Source: Streptomyces durocortorensis (GTDB lineage: Bacteria > Actinomycetota > Actinomycetes > Streptomycetales > Streptomycetaceae). From it: a stretch of 64,000 nt of DNA. This document shows, piece by piece, positions 19,648-28,008 of the stretch. The notes under the pieces are model-generated. The model had not been told where the DNA came from and ran no database searches. It worked only from the letters and a program-made list of their open reading frames with translations. The position numbers were made by a program, and so were the translations under genes. The stretch's first letter is position 1. Every line of letters begins with the position of its first letter. Where the stretch lies: the NCBI RefSeq assembly GCF_031760065.1, contig NZ_CP134500.1:2728001-2792000 (forward strand), read 5' to 3'.

Positions 19648-20145
19648 ATGGAGGACGAGGTCGACCGACTGGTCGCTGCATGGCGCCGAGAGCGCCCCGA
19701 CCTCGACGTGGAACCACTCGAGGTGCTCAGTCGCGTCTCCCGTCTGGCACGCCACCTCGACCGGGCCCGACGCATAGCCTTCGCCGAGCACAATCTGGAG
19801 CCGTGGGAGTTCGACGTGCTCACCTCGCTGCGCCGGGCGGGACCCCCATATCAGCTCTCCCCCGGGCAGCTCCTCACCCAGACGCTGGTCACCTCGGGCA
19901 CGATGACCAACCGGATCGACCGCCTCACCAAGAAGAACCTCGTCGAGCGACTGCCCGACCCGAGCGACCGCCGCGGCGTCCTCGTCCGGCTCACGGCCGA
20001 GGGGCGCGACAAGGCCGATCAGTCGCTGGCCGGGCTGCTCGACCAGGAGCGGGCGATCCTCGGTGAGCTCTCCCGCCAGCAGCGGGGCGAACTGGCCGGG
20101 CTACTGCGCCAGTTGACCGCCCCGTTCGACAACATCCCCGGCTAG
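19648..20145 (+). CDS. tamR: MarR-family regulator TamR
   Basis: Predicted 165 aa. The winged helix has TSGTMTNRIDRLTKKNLVERL as recognition helix and DRRGVLVRLTAEG as wing. From published work I recall, TamR of S. coelicolor responds to citrate and trans-aconitate and controls tam. The -10-like TACACT (19635-19640) ends seven bases before the ATG, so the mRNA is probably leaderless. The last 45 bases overlap the convergent response-regulator gene on the other strand. Confidence 0.88.
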   Translation: MEDEVDRLVAAWRRERPDLDVEPLEVLSRVSRLARHLDRARRIAFAEHNLEPWEFDVLTSLRRAGPPYQLSPGQLLTQTLVTSGTMTNRIDRLTKKNLVERLPDPSDRRGVLVRLTAEGRDKADQSLAGLLDQERAILGELSRQQRGELAGLLRQLTAPFDNIPG

Positions 20146-20892
20146 CCGGGGCGTTGCCGGATCGGCGGGGCCGACCCCCGCCCGGCGGGCCAGCGCGACC
20201 GCGGCCAGCGTCGAGTGCACCCCGAGCTTGCCCAGCACGTTCTGCATATGGGTGCGGACGGTGTGCGGGGACAGGAACAGCAGCTCGGCGACCGCCTTCC
20301 TCCCGAGCCCCGCCACCATGCAGCGCAGCACCTCGCGTTCCCGGGGCGTCAGCGACTCCACCAGCCGTTCGCTCTCGGTGCGGTGCTTACGGGCGGCGGT
20401 CAGCTCCCGCAGGACGCCGGTGAGCAGGGCGGGCGGCAGATGCGTCTCGTCGCGCAGCACCCCCCGTATCACCGCGAGCAGCCGTTGCAGCGAGCAGTCC
20501 TTGGCCACCCAGCCCGAGGCCCCGGCCTGGAGCGCCCGGGCGGCGCACCGCGGGTCGTCCTTCTCGGCGAGCACCACCGACCGTACGGCGGGGCGCCCCG
20601 AACGGACCCCCGCCACCAGCGAGATGCCGTCGACGAGGCCCGGCTCGCCCTGCCGGGGCGCGGGCACGGCGACGGCGGGCGCGCCGTCGGGCGTCAGGGC
20701 GCCCAGCTCGGCGTCGACCAGCATCACGTCGTACGCGCGCCCCTCGGCGGCCGCTCGCTCCAGCGCGCGCAGCGCGGCCGGGCCGTTGCCCGCCGCGGAC
20801 ACGTCCACGTCCGGTTCGGCGGCCAGGGCCGCCGCGAGCGACTCGGCGAAGATGCGGTGGTCGTCGACCACCAGAACCCGGATTCGAGCCAC
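20101..20892 (-). CDS. LuxR/NarL-type response regulator with an atypical receiver
   Basis: Predicted 263 aa from a GTG at 20892, because GGGGG lies five bases upstream; ATG at 20904 is the alternative. The receiver has VVDDHRIFAESL and the putative phospho-site MLVDAEL, but the usual Thr/Ser strand reads VVLAEKD and the loops are long. The C-terminal HTH is clear (LTPREREVLRCMVAGLGRKAVAELLFLSPHTVRTH). No kinase is adjacent. The 3' end overlaps tamR antiparallel. Confidence 0.87.
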   Translation of the reverse strand: MARIRVLVVDDHRIFAESLAAALAAEPDVDVSAAGNGPAALRALERAAAEGRAYDVMLVDAELGALTPDGAPAVAVPAPRQGEPGLVDGISLVAGVRSGRPAVRSVVLAEKDDPRCAARALQAGASGWVAKDCSLQRLLAVIRGVLRDETHLPPALLTGVLRELTAARKHRTESERLVESLTPREREVLRCMVAGLGRKAVAELLFLSPHTVRTHMQNVLGKLGVHSTLAAVALARRAGVGPADPATPRLAGDVVERGGQLAQ

Positions 20893-21142
20893 AGACACCC
20901 CCATCAGCGGGGGCGGACAGCTGCGGGTACGGCGTCCGGAACCTCCGGGCCGGCCCACGCTGCCGACGGCCGCCGCCGTCACACCGCCTGCCTGCCCCGC
21001 TCCGGGCGCCGTACCCGACTCTCTCGCCCCCTGATCTCAGCACCGGCCCCCACCGGTGCTGGGATCAGCGTACGGGCGGGGGCCCCAGGGGGAGGGCGAT
21101 TCGCGGAACTGGCCGTACCCGGTGGGTCTTAGGGTGTGCTGC

Positions 21143-21583
21143 ATGTTCCGTCTTGAGACAGAAGTAGACAAAGAACGTCGCATTCTGCTGAGCGGGCGTC
21201 TGCACGAGGACAACGTCGCGGCCTCGGCCGGTCTGCGCGCTCTGCTCAGCACCTCGGTCGAGCACGAAGTACCGCTGGAGGTCTGGGCGTTGGACGAGCA
21301 CGGGGGTGTCGCGGGCGGGCTGACCGGGCGGACCTGGGCGTACTGGCTCCATGTCGACCTGCTCTGGGTCGACGCCCCGCACCGGGGTTCGGGCCTCGGT
21401 GCGCGGCTGCTCGCCGAGGCCGAGCGGACGGCCCGCACCGAGCGCGCCTGCACCCGATCCCGGCTGGAGACCTGGGACTTCCAGGCCCCGGACTTCTACC
21501 GGAAGCAGGGGTACGAGGAGATCGGCCGGGTCGAGGACTACCCGCCCGGCGTCACCGAGTTCATGCTCACCAAGCGTCTGTGA
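21143..21583 (+). CDS. GNAT-family N-acetyltransferase
   Basis: Predicted 146 aa from the ATG at 21143. The acetyl-CoA loop is DLLWVDAPHRGSGLGARLLAEAE and the C-terminal strand is FYRKQGYEEIGRVEDYPPG, as in GNAT enzymes. TAGGGT (21130-21135), a -10-like box, ends seven bases before the ATG, so this may be another leaderless transcript. Substrate unknown. Confidence 0.9.
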   Translation: MFRLETEVDKERRILLSGRLHEDNVAASAGLRALLSTSVEHEVPLEVWALDEHGGVAGGLTGRTWAYWLHVDLLWVDAPHRGSGLGARLLAEAERTARTERACTRSRLETWDFQAPDFYRKQGYEEIGRVEDYPPGVTEFMLTKRL

Positions 21584-21601
21584 GCACGGGAGCACCCCGG
21601 C

Positions 21602-22783
21602 TCATCGCAGGCGGCGCGCGCCCGCCGAGGGGGCGCCGGCGAAGACGCCGGGGGCCGCGTGTCCGGCCGCCGCGAACGCCTTCGTGACGACCTCGGCGAC
21701 CGCACCGGCCGCCGCGGCCTCCACCAGGACGACCGCCGAGCCGCCGAAACCGCCACCGGTCATCCGCGCCCCGAGCGCCCCGGCCTCGTTCGCCGCCGCG
21801 ACCACGAGGTCCAACTCCGGGCAGGAGACCCGCAGGTCGTCACGGAGCGAGCGGTGGCCCTCGTTCAGGACCGGGCCCGCGGCGCGGACGTCGCCCGCGT
21901 CGAGCAGTGCGATGACCTGCTCGACACGGTGGTTGTCGCCGACGACATGGCGCACGTATCGGATGACGGACTCGTCCGCCCCGGCACCGGCGAGGGTGGT
22001 GAGCGCCGCGTCGAGCGATGCGTACGGGAGGTCCCGCAGGGCGGGTATCCCGAGGAGCCGGGCGCCCTCCTCGCAGCCGGCCCGTCGCTCCGCGTACGCC
22101 CCGTCACCGAGGGCGTGCTTGACCCGGGTGTCGACGACCAGGAGCGTCAGGCCCTGGGCGGCCGGGTCGAAGGGGACCTGGCGCAGCGAGAGGTCCCGGG
22201 TGTCCAGGTGGAGAGCGTGGCCCTCGGTGCAGCAGGCGGACGCCATCTGGTCCATGATCCCGCAGGGCACGCCCACGAAGTCGTTCTCGGCGCGGCGGCC
22301 GACGACGGCGAGTTCGGGCCCGCTGAGGCCGAGCTGGAACAGGTCGTTCAGGGCGAACGCGGTGACGGTCTCCAGGGCGGCGGAGGAGGAGAGCCCGGCG
22401 CCGGTGGGGACGGTGGAGGTCAGGGCGATGTCCGCACCGGTGACCGGGTGGCCCGCCGCGCGCAGCGCCCAGGCGACGCCGGCGGGGTAGGCGGCCCAGC
22501 CGTGGCCGGAGTGCGGGGCCAGCTCCTCGACGCGCAGGGAGACGACGCCGCCGGGCACGTCGCCGGAGTGCAGCCGCAGGACGCCGTCGGTGCGGGCGGA
22601 GACGGCGGCGCGGGTGGCGTGCGGGAGGGCGAGCGGCAGGACGAAGCCGTCGTTGAAGTCGGTGTACTCGCCGATGAGGTTCACCCGTCCGGGTGCCGAC
22701 CAAACGCCGTGGGGTTCATACCCGTACAGCTCGGTGAAGATGGCGGCGGGGTCGGGGCCGGTCTGCTGGACGGTCGCGGTCAT
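21602..22783 (-). CDS. galK: Galactokinase
   Basis: Predicted 393 aa; its ATG lies in an ATGA overlap with the galE stop. It phosphorylates galactose at C1. GHMP-kinase motifs: [19 protein letters not shown] (galactokinase signature), [13 protein letters not shown] (ATP loop) and [13 protein letters not shown]. Last gene of galT-galE-galK, which converts galactose to glucose-1-phosphate (Leloir pathway). Confidence 0.97.
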   Translation of the reverse strand: MTATVQQTGPDPAAIFTELYGYEPHGVWSAPGRVNLIGEYTDFNDGFVLPLALPHATRAAVSARTDGVLRLHSGDVPGGVVSLRVEELAPHSGHGWAAYPAGVAWALRAAGHPVTGADIALTSTVPTGAGLSSSAALETVTAFALNDLFQLGLSGPELAVVGRRAENDFVGVPCGIMDQMASACCTEGHALHLDTRDLSLRQVPFDPAAQGLTLLVVDTRVKHALGDGAYAERRAGCEEGARLLGIPALRDLPYASLDAALTTLAGAGADESVIRYVRHVVGDNHRVEQVIALLDAGDVRAAGPVLNEGHRSLRDDLRVSCPELDLVVAAANEAGALGARMTGGGFGGSAVVLVEAAAAGAVAEVVTKAFAAAGHAAPGVFAGAPSAGARRLR

Positions 22784-23775
22784 GGGGTGGTGGGCTCCTC
22801 GCGGCGGGCGAACTCCCAGGCGTCGGCGACGATTCCGGCCAGGTCGGCGCGGGAGGGCTGCCAGCCGAGCCGCTCGACGGCGGTGGCGGCGGAGGCGACG
22901 AGGACGGCCGGGTCCCCGCCGCGGCGGGGGGCCGGGGTCTCGGGGATCGGGTGGCCGGTGACCTTGCGGACGGTCTCGATGACCTCGCGGACCGAGAAGC
23001 CGTTGCCGTTGCCGAGGTTGCAGATGAGGTGCTCGCCGGGGGCCGCCGCGTCCAGGGCGAGGAGGTGGGCCTCGGCGAGGTCGGCGACGTGGATGTAGTC
23101 GCGGACGCAGGTGCCGTCGGGGGTGGGGTAGTCGTCGCCGTAGACGGAGATCGACTCGCGCCGCCCCAGGGCCACTTGGAGGACGAGCGGGATGAGGTGG
23201 GTCTCGGGGGCATGGCGTTCGCCGCAACTGCCGTACGCCCCGGCGACGTTGAAGTAGCGCAGGGAGACGGCGGCCAGTCCGTGGGCGGTGGCCTCGCCGC
23301 TGATCATGTGGTCGACGGCGAGCTTGGAGGCGCCGTAGGGACTGGTGGGGGCGGTGGGGTCGGTCTCGGTGATGGGGCTGGAGACCGGTTCGCCGTAGGT
23401 GGCGGCGGTGGAGGAGAAGACGAGGGTGCGCACGCCGTGTTCGCGCATCGCGGCGAGGAGGGCGGTGGTGCCGCCGACGTTGTTGACCCAGTACTTCTCC
23501 GGATCGACGACGGACTCGCCGACCTGGGAGTACGCGGCGAAGTGGAGGACGCCGTCGTAGGAGGGGTCCAGGTGGCGGGCGGCGTCCTGGATGCGGCCCT
23601 CGATGAACGCGGCCCCGGCCGGGACGCCCGCGCGGAAGCCGGTGGAGAGGTCGTCCAGGACGGTCACGGTGTGCCCGGCCTCCAACAGGTGCTGGGCGAC
23701 GACGCTGCCGACGTATCCGGCGCCGCCGGTGACCAGGTACTTCTTCGGGTCGCTCACGGTCTGGGGGTTGCTCAC
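22780..23775 (-). CDS. galE: UDP-glucose 4-epimerase
   Basis: Predicted 331 aa, ATGA-overlapping both galT and galK. An extended short-chain dehydrogenase: NAD loop GGAGYVGS, catalytic Ser/Thr in FSSTAATYG and YxxxK in PYGASK. It interconverts UDP-galactose and UDP-glucose, regenerating the donor for GalT. An in-frame ATG a few codons later is an alternative start. Confidence 0.97.
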   Translation of the reverse strand: MSNPQTVSDPKKYLVTGGAGYVGSVVAQHLLEAGHTVTVLDDLSTGFRAGVPAGAAFIEGRIQDAARHLDPSYDGVLHFAAYSQVGESVVDPEKYWVNNVGGTTALLAAMREHGVRTLVFSSTAATYGEPVSSPITETDPTAPTSPYGASKLAVDHMISGEATAHGLAAVSLRYFNVAGAYGSCGERHAPETHLIPLVLQVALGRRESISVYGDDYPTPDGTCVRDYIHVADLAEAHLLALDAAAPGEHLICNLGNGNGFSVREVIETVRKVTGHPIPETPAPRRGGDPAVLVASAATAVERLGWQPSRADLAGIVADAWEFARREEPTTP

Positions 23776-24815
23776 TTGCTCGCTACCTCTCGCAGTCGCT
23801 GGGCCGCGGCTTCCGGCGGCACGTCGTTGATGAACACACTCATGCCGGATTCGGAACCCGCGAGGAACTTCAGCTTGCCGGAGGTGCGGCGAATGGTGAA
23901 AAGCTCCAGATGCAGGGCGAAGTCCTCCCGTCCGGGGACTCCGAACGGCGCCTGGTGCCAGGCGGAGACGTACGGGGTCGGCGGCTCGCCGGGGCCGAAG
24001 ATCCGGTCGAAGCGCCTCAACAGTTCCAGATAGACCTGTGGGAACTCTGTCCGCGCCGCCTCGTCGAGTGCGGGCAGGTCGGGGACGCGGCGGCGGGGGT
24101 GGAGGTGGACCTCGTAGGGCCAGTGCGCCGCGTACGGGACGTGGGCGATCCAGTGGTCGGTGGCGAGGACGACGCGGCTGCCGTCCTTCTCCTCGCGGGC
24201 GACCACGTCGTCGAAGAGGTTGCGGCCGGTCCCCTCGCGGTGGCGGGCGGCCGAGCGGAGCATCAGCTCGGTGCGCGGGGTGACGAAGGGGTAGCCGTAG
24301 ATCTGGCCGTGCGGGTGGCCGAGGGTGACGCCGATCTCGGCGCCCCGGTTCTCGAAGCAGAAGACCTGGGTGACCTGGTCGAGGGCGCCCAGCTCGGCGG
24401 TGCGGTCGGTCCAGGCGGCGAGGACGAGGGCGGCCTGCTCCTCGGTGAGGTCGGCGAAGGACGCGTCGTGGTCGGAGGTGAAGCAGACGACCTCGCAGCG
24501 GCCGGAGTCCCCGGCGAGGGAGGGGAAGCGGTTCTCGAAGACGGCCACGTCGTAGTGGCTGTCGGGGATCTCGCTGAGCCGCCCGTCCCGGGTGGGGCAG
24601 AGCGGGCAGGCGTCGGCGGGCGGGTGGTAGGTGCGGGCCTGCCGGTGCGAGGCGACGGCGACGGAGTCCCCGAGCAGCGGGTCGCGGCGGATCTCGGACG
24701 AGGTCGAGACGGCGTCGAGGGGGCGGCGGTCGACAGCGTCGCGGACGATGCCGTCGGCGGAGTCGTAGTAGATCAGCTCACGGCCGTCGGCGAGCGTCGT
24801 AACCGTCTTCTTCAC
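23772..24815 (-). CDS. galT: Galactose-1-phosphate uridylyltransferase
   Basis: Predicted 347 aa from a GTG at 24815 with GGAGG six bases upstream; the ATG at 24857 has no ribosome site. Active-site motif [12 protein letters not shown] with the nucleophilic His, and a zinc-site pair CPLC near residue 80. It exchanges UMP between UDP-glucose and galactose-1-phosphate. First gene of the operon. Confidence 0.96.
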   Translation of the reverse strand: MKKTVTTLADGRELIYYDSADGIVRDAVDRRPLDAVSTSSEIRRDPLLGDSVAVASHRQARTYHPPADACPLCPTRDGRLSEIPDSHYDVAVFENRFPSLAGDSGRCEVVCFTSDHDASFADLTEEQAALVLAAWTDRTAELGALDQVTQVFCFENRGAEIGVTLGHPHGQIYGYPFVTPRTELMLRSAARHREGTGRNLFDDVVAREEKDGSRVVLATDHWIAHVPYAAHWPYEVHLHPRRRVPDLPALDEAARTEFPQVYLELLRRFDRIFGPGEPPTPYVSAWHQAPFGVPGREDFALHLELFTIRRTSGKLKFLAGSESGMSVFINDVPPEAAAQRLREVASK

Positions 24816-24957
24816 CAGGGTCCTCCACCCACTCCCCCAACCAACATAAGCGCACACAACAAATCACAATCAAACACCACGGTCAATGGTCCGGCACTCC
24901 ACGGAGGTCGCGCTCCCGCTCGGCGGGGCGCGACGGTCCCGGTCAGGGGTCCCTACG
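24816..24957 (-). promoter_or_regulatory. gal operon promoter region
   Basis: A short AT-rich stretch stands out from the GC-rich surroundings. On the minus strand it reads TTTGATTGTGATTTGTTGTG (24855-24874), a set of TTGTG/TGATT direct repeats, preceded by TTGACC (24881-24886), a -35-like box. Repeated hexamers before galT were described for S. lividans/coelicolor galP1, to my recollection. The exact start site was not placed. Confidence 0.5.
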
Positions 24958-25668
24958 TCACCCGTCCCGCCCTGGGGCGCACGGCCCCTGCGGTGCGTAG
25001 CCGTTGCCCGCCGCCCGCTCCAGCAGGCCCGTACGGGCCGCGAGGGCGGCCGCCTCCAGCCGGGAGCCGACCCCCAGCTTCATCAGGACCCGCTGGACAT
25101 GGGTGCGGGCGGTGCTCGGGGCGATGTCCATCCCGGCCGCGATCAGCCGGGTGTCCTCGCCATCGGCGACCCGGACCAGGACCTCCGCCTCGCGCGGGGT
25201 GAGCATCCGCAGCAGCCGCCGCCCCTCGTCGTCGGGCTGCTCCGCGGGGTTGAGCAGCTCGGCGAAGGCACCCCGCAGCAGTTGGGGGGCGATGGCGCTC
25301 TCCCCCGCCCGCGCCTTGAGCATGGCGCGCTCCACGCCCTCGATGCGCTCGTCGTGCCGGACGTACCCGGCGGCCCCGGCGGCGAACGCGGCGGCGATGC
25401 CGCGCGGGCTGGGCACCGGCCCGAGGACCACCACCGCCACCTGCGGGCGCTCCTGGCCGATCCGCGCGATCGGGTCGAAGACGCCCGGGGCGGCGGGCGT
25501 GGCCGTACCGAAGAGGCAGACCTCCGGAGCCCGGCTGACCACCAGCTCCGCCGCCCCGGACGTGGGAGCGGCGGCGGCGATCACCCGGTGCCCGCGCAGT
25601 TTCAGCGCCGAGGCGAGTGCCTCGGCGAGCAGTCGGTGATCGTCGACCACCATGAGCCGCACGCCCAT
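24958..25668 (-). CDS. LuxR-type regulator with a degenerate (pseudo-)receiver domain
   Basis: Predicted 236 aa. It starts like a response regulator (LMVVDDHRLLAEAL), but the phospho-Asp strand reads EVCLFGTATP with no Asp, and the conserved Lys position reads GYVRHD, so phosphorylation of the normal kind is unlikely. The LuxR HTH is intact (LTPREAEVLVRVADGEDTRLIAAGMDIAPSTARTH). It lies upstream of galT on the same strand and ends just before the gal promoter; it could regulate gal or itself. Confidence 0.87.
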   Translation of the reverse strand: MGVRLMVVDDHRLLAEALASALKLRGHRVIAAAAPTSGAAELVVSRAPEVCLFGTATPAAPGVFDPIARIGQERPQVAVVVLGPVPSPRGIAAAFAAGAAGYVRHDERIEGVERAMLKARAGESAIAPQLLRGAFAELLNPAEQPDDEGRRLLRMLTPREAEVLVRVADGEDTRLIAAGMDIAPSTARTHVQRVLMKLGVGSRLEAAALAARTGLLERAAGNGYAPQGPCAPGRDG

Positions 25669-25857
25669 CGATCAAGCCCCCAAGTGCCCTTTTACGCCCC
25701 GGTCGGCGGCCCCCCGGCCTCCTGACCCGGCAAGCTACACGCTTGTTCGGCGCTGCGCGGCCCTTACCGGGGAGAAGCCCCCCAGAATGCCGAATTCTGC
25801 TCTATTCGGGGCCCGTTGACCGAGTTCCGGCGATCACCACGAGGGCGGAAAACGATC

Positions 25858-25890
25858 GGCCCCGCCGGTCGATGATCGACCGGCGGGGCC
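25858..25890 (-). terminator. Strong terminator hairpin after the first PQQ-propeller gene
   Basis: A perfect 15-bp stem (GGCCCCGCCGGTCGA with its complement) and a 3-base loop, flanked by GATC on both sides. It lies 49 bases past the stop of the minus-strand gene ending at 25940. Confidence 0.8.
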
Positions 25891-25939
25891 CTGATCGGTG
25901 CGCCGCGCCCTCAGGAACGGCCGCGGGAGGGACGGGAGA

Positions 25940-27907
25940 TCACTCCGCGCGGAAGGCGAGCACGAGGTAGAGCTTCCGGTCGAGGTCGCTGCCGCTGCGC
26001 TCGCTGATGAGCATCCTGGACTTGAAGAGCCGGCCCTGGGAGTAGAGGACCTCGGAGTGGTCGGTGGTGAACCGGCTCTCCGCGGACCGGACCGCCTCGT
26101 CGCTCGGGTTCTCCATCAGCAGCGTCTCCTTGAAGGTCTCGCCGTCGATGGAGACGATCTGGCCGCCCTTGTCGTACGGGGGCTCCTTGTACGCGATGAT
26201 GTTGGTGCCGTCCATCCGGAGCGGGACCAGGGTGTAGCGGTCACCGGCGTCCGCGCGGCCGCCCAGCAGCTTGCCGGTCTTCAGGTCGAAGGCGACGATC
26301 TCGTTGGTCTTGCCGTACTCCCCGGTGCCGTCGTGCTCCTCGGTCGGCAGGTAGAGCCTGTTGTTGCCGACGGCCATGTGCTGGCAGCTCTCGACGTCGG
26401 TGGCGCCGCAGCGCGCCGCGTACAGGTCCGCGTCGGCGGAGATGCGCACGATCAGCTTGCCGGTCGCCGCGTCGATCGAGAAGAAGTCGGAGATGCTGCT
26501 GCCGTCACCGGCGGTGTCGCCGACGTCGGCCGCGACCACCAGCGGCTTGGTGGAGACGATGGACGCGTAGTCGACGCCCTCGGGCATCTGGTACGAGGAC
26601 AGCGGCGCACCGGTCGTCGGGTTCAGCGCCTGGATGGTGAGCTGCGGGCTGTCGTACGAGCCGCACTTGCGGACCACGGCGAGGGCCTCGCCGCCCGCGT
26701 AACCGGTGTCGTAGCAGCCGTCCGCGCCGACCTTCGGCTTCCAGAGCTCGGCGCCGTTGTCCAGCTTGAAGGCCGCGCCGCCCCGGGTGCCGGCCGCGGC
26801 GACGGTGGTCCCGCTGATCGTCACCTCCTCGAAGCGGATCTCCTTGTCACCGCCGGTGGCGGCCGTGATGCCCTTGCTCCACAGCAGCTTGCCGGTGTTC
26901 AGGTCGATGACACCGACCTGGTTGCAGGAGGGGTACTTGTTCTCCTTGGTGGCTTTGGACTCCTCGAAGACGATGGCCGTCTTGTAGTCCTTGCTCATGT
27001 GCCGGGACGCGGCGCAGACCTCGCCCGCCAGCGGCAGGGTCCAGAGCTTGGTCCCCTTGTCCGCGTCGTAGGCCGTGACCTCGCTGACGCCGCTCTTGAC
27101 GTACGCCTTGTCGGTGAGCCAGGAGCCCTTGACCGAGGTGACCTCGGTGACCTTCGGCTCGGGGACCTGGAAGGCGACCTTGGCCTTGGTGTTGGCGGGC
27201 GCCTTCTCGTCACCGCCCGCCAGGCCGCCGCCCTCGCCGCCCTCGCCGCCCTTGCCTTCGCCGCCCTTGCCCTCACTGCCGGACGAGGAGGCCTGGTTGT
27301 TGCCGCCGTCCTTGTCGTCGCCGCCGGTGTTGGCGTAGATGAGGCCCGCGCCGATGATCAGCACCACGGCGACGGCCGCGGCGAGGATGATCTGCATCTG
27401 GGTGCTGAACTTCTTGCCGCCACCGCCGCTGCCGTCACCCGCGCCGGGCTGCGGGGCGCCGTACATGGGCTGGGTCGGGTAGCCGTAGCCCTGCTGCGGC
27501 ATCCCGGGATGACCGGGCTGACCAGGATGACCGGGCTGACCGGGCTGGCCTCCAAGGCCCTGCGGGTAGCCGTAGCCGGGCTGCGGGGGCTGGGGCTCCT
27601 GCGGGTAGCCGTAGCCGTTGGGCTGCGGTGCGGGCGGGGTGGGGTAGCCGCCCTGCGGAGGCGGCTGCGGGGTGCCGTAGCCCCCGGCGGGCGGGGCCGG
27701 CGGGGCGGCCGACGGCTGCTTGGCGTACGGGTCCGCGGGCGGCGGGGCCGGCTCGCCGAACCCTCCGGGCGGCGGGTCCTGCGGCGCACCGAAACCACCG
27801 GCGGGCGGACCTGCGGGCGGCGCCGGGGGCGTGTTCGGCTGAGGCGGCTGGTTCGGAGTGTTCGAAGGCTCGTTGGGTGGCTGGGGCGGCTGGGGCGGCT
27901 GCGTCAT
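25940..27907 (-). CDS. Membrane-anchored PQQ-type beta-propeller protein, copy 1 of 4
   Basis: Predicted 655 aa. Residues 1-165 are disordered and rich in Pro, Gln, Gly and Tyr (repeats such as GYGYPQ). One membrane helix follows at about 170-192 (IILAAAVAVVLIIGAGLIYA), then an acidic Gly/Ser linker and a C-terminal beta-propeller with repeated strands such as GTKLWTLPL, LNTGKLLWSKG and DLKTGKLLGG. Topology suggests a cytoplasmic proline-rich arm and an external propeller. PQQ itself is probably not bound. Function unknown; the most diverged of the four tandem copies. Confidence 0.87.
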   Translation of the reverse strand: MTQPPQPPQPPNEPSNTPNQPPQPNTPPAPPAGPPAGGFGAPQDPPPGGFGEPAPPPADPYAKQPSAAPPAPPAGGYGTPQPPPQGGYPTPPAPQPNGYGYPQEPQPPQPGYGYPQGLGGQPGQPGHPGQPGHPGMPQQGYGYPTQPMYGAPQPGAGDGSGGGGKKFSTQMQIILAAAVAVVLIIGAGLIYANTGGDDKDGGNNQASSSGSEGKGGEGKGGEGGEGGGLAGGDEKAPANTKAKVAFQVPEPKVTEVTSVKGSWLTDKAYVKSGVSEVTAYDADKGTKLWTLPLAGEVCAASRHMSKDYKTAIVFEESKATKENKYPSCNQVGVIDLNTGKLLWSKGITAATGGDKEIRFEEVTISGTTVAAAGTRGGAAFKLDNGAELWKPKVGADGCYDTGYAGGEALAVVRKCGSYDSPQLTIQALNPTTGAPLSSYQMPEGVDYASIVSTKPLVVAADVGDTAGDGSSISDFFSIDAATGKLIVRISADADLYAARCGATDVESCQHMAVGNNRLYLPTEEHDGTGEYGKTNEIVAFDLKTGKLLGGRADAGDRYTLVPLRMDGTNIIAYKEPPYDKGGQIVSIDGETFKETLLMENPSDEAVRSAESRFTTDHSEVLYSQGRLFKSRMLISERSGSDLDRKLYLVLAFRAE

Positions 27908-28008
27908 GGCGTGCGTACCTCGGGAGAACAGGAGAAGCGGAAGGCGAGTGGAGTGGGGGGCGTCCGGCCCTGAGGGGGCCGGACGCGTTCAGATGCCGTT
28001 GCGGGCCG

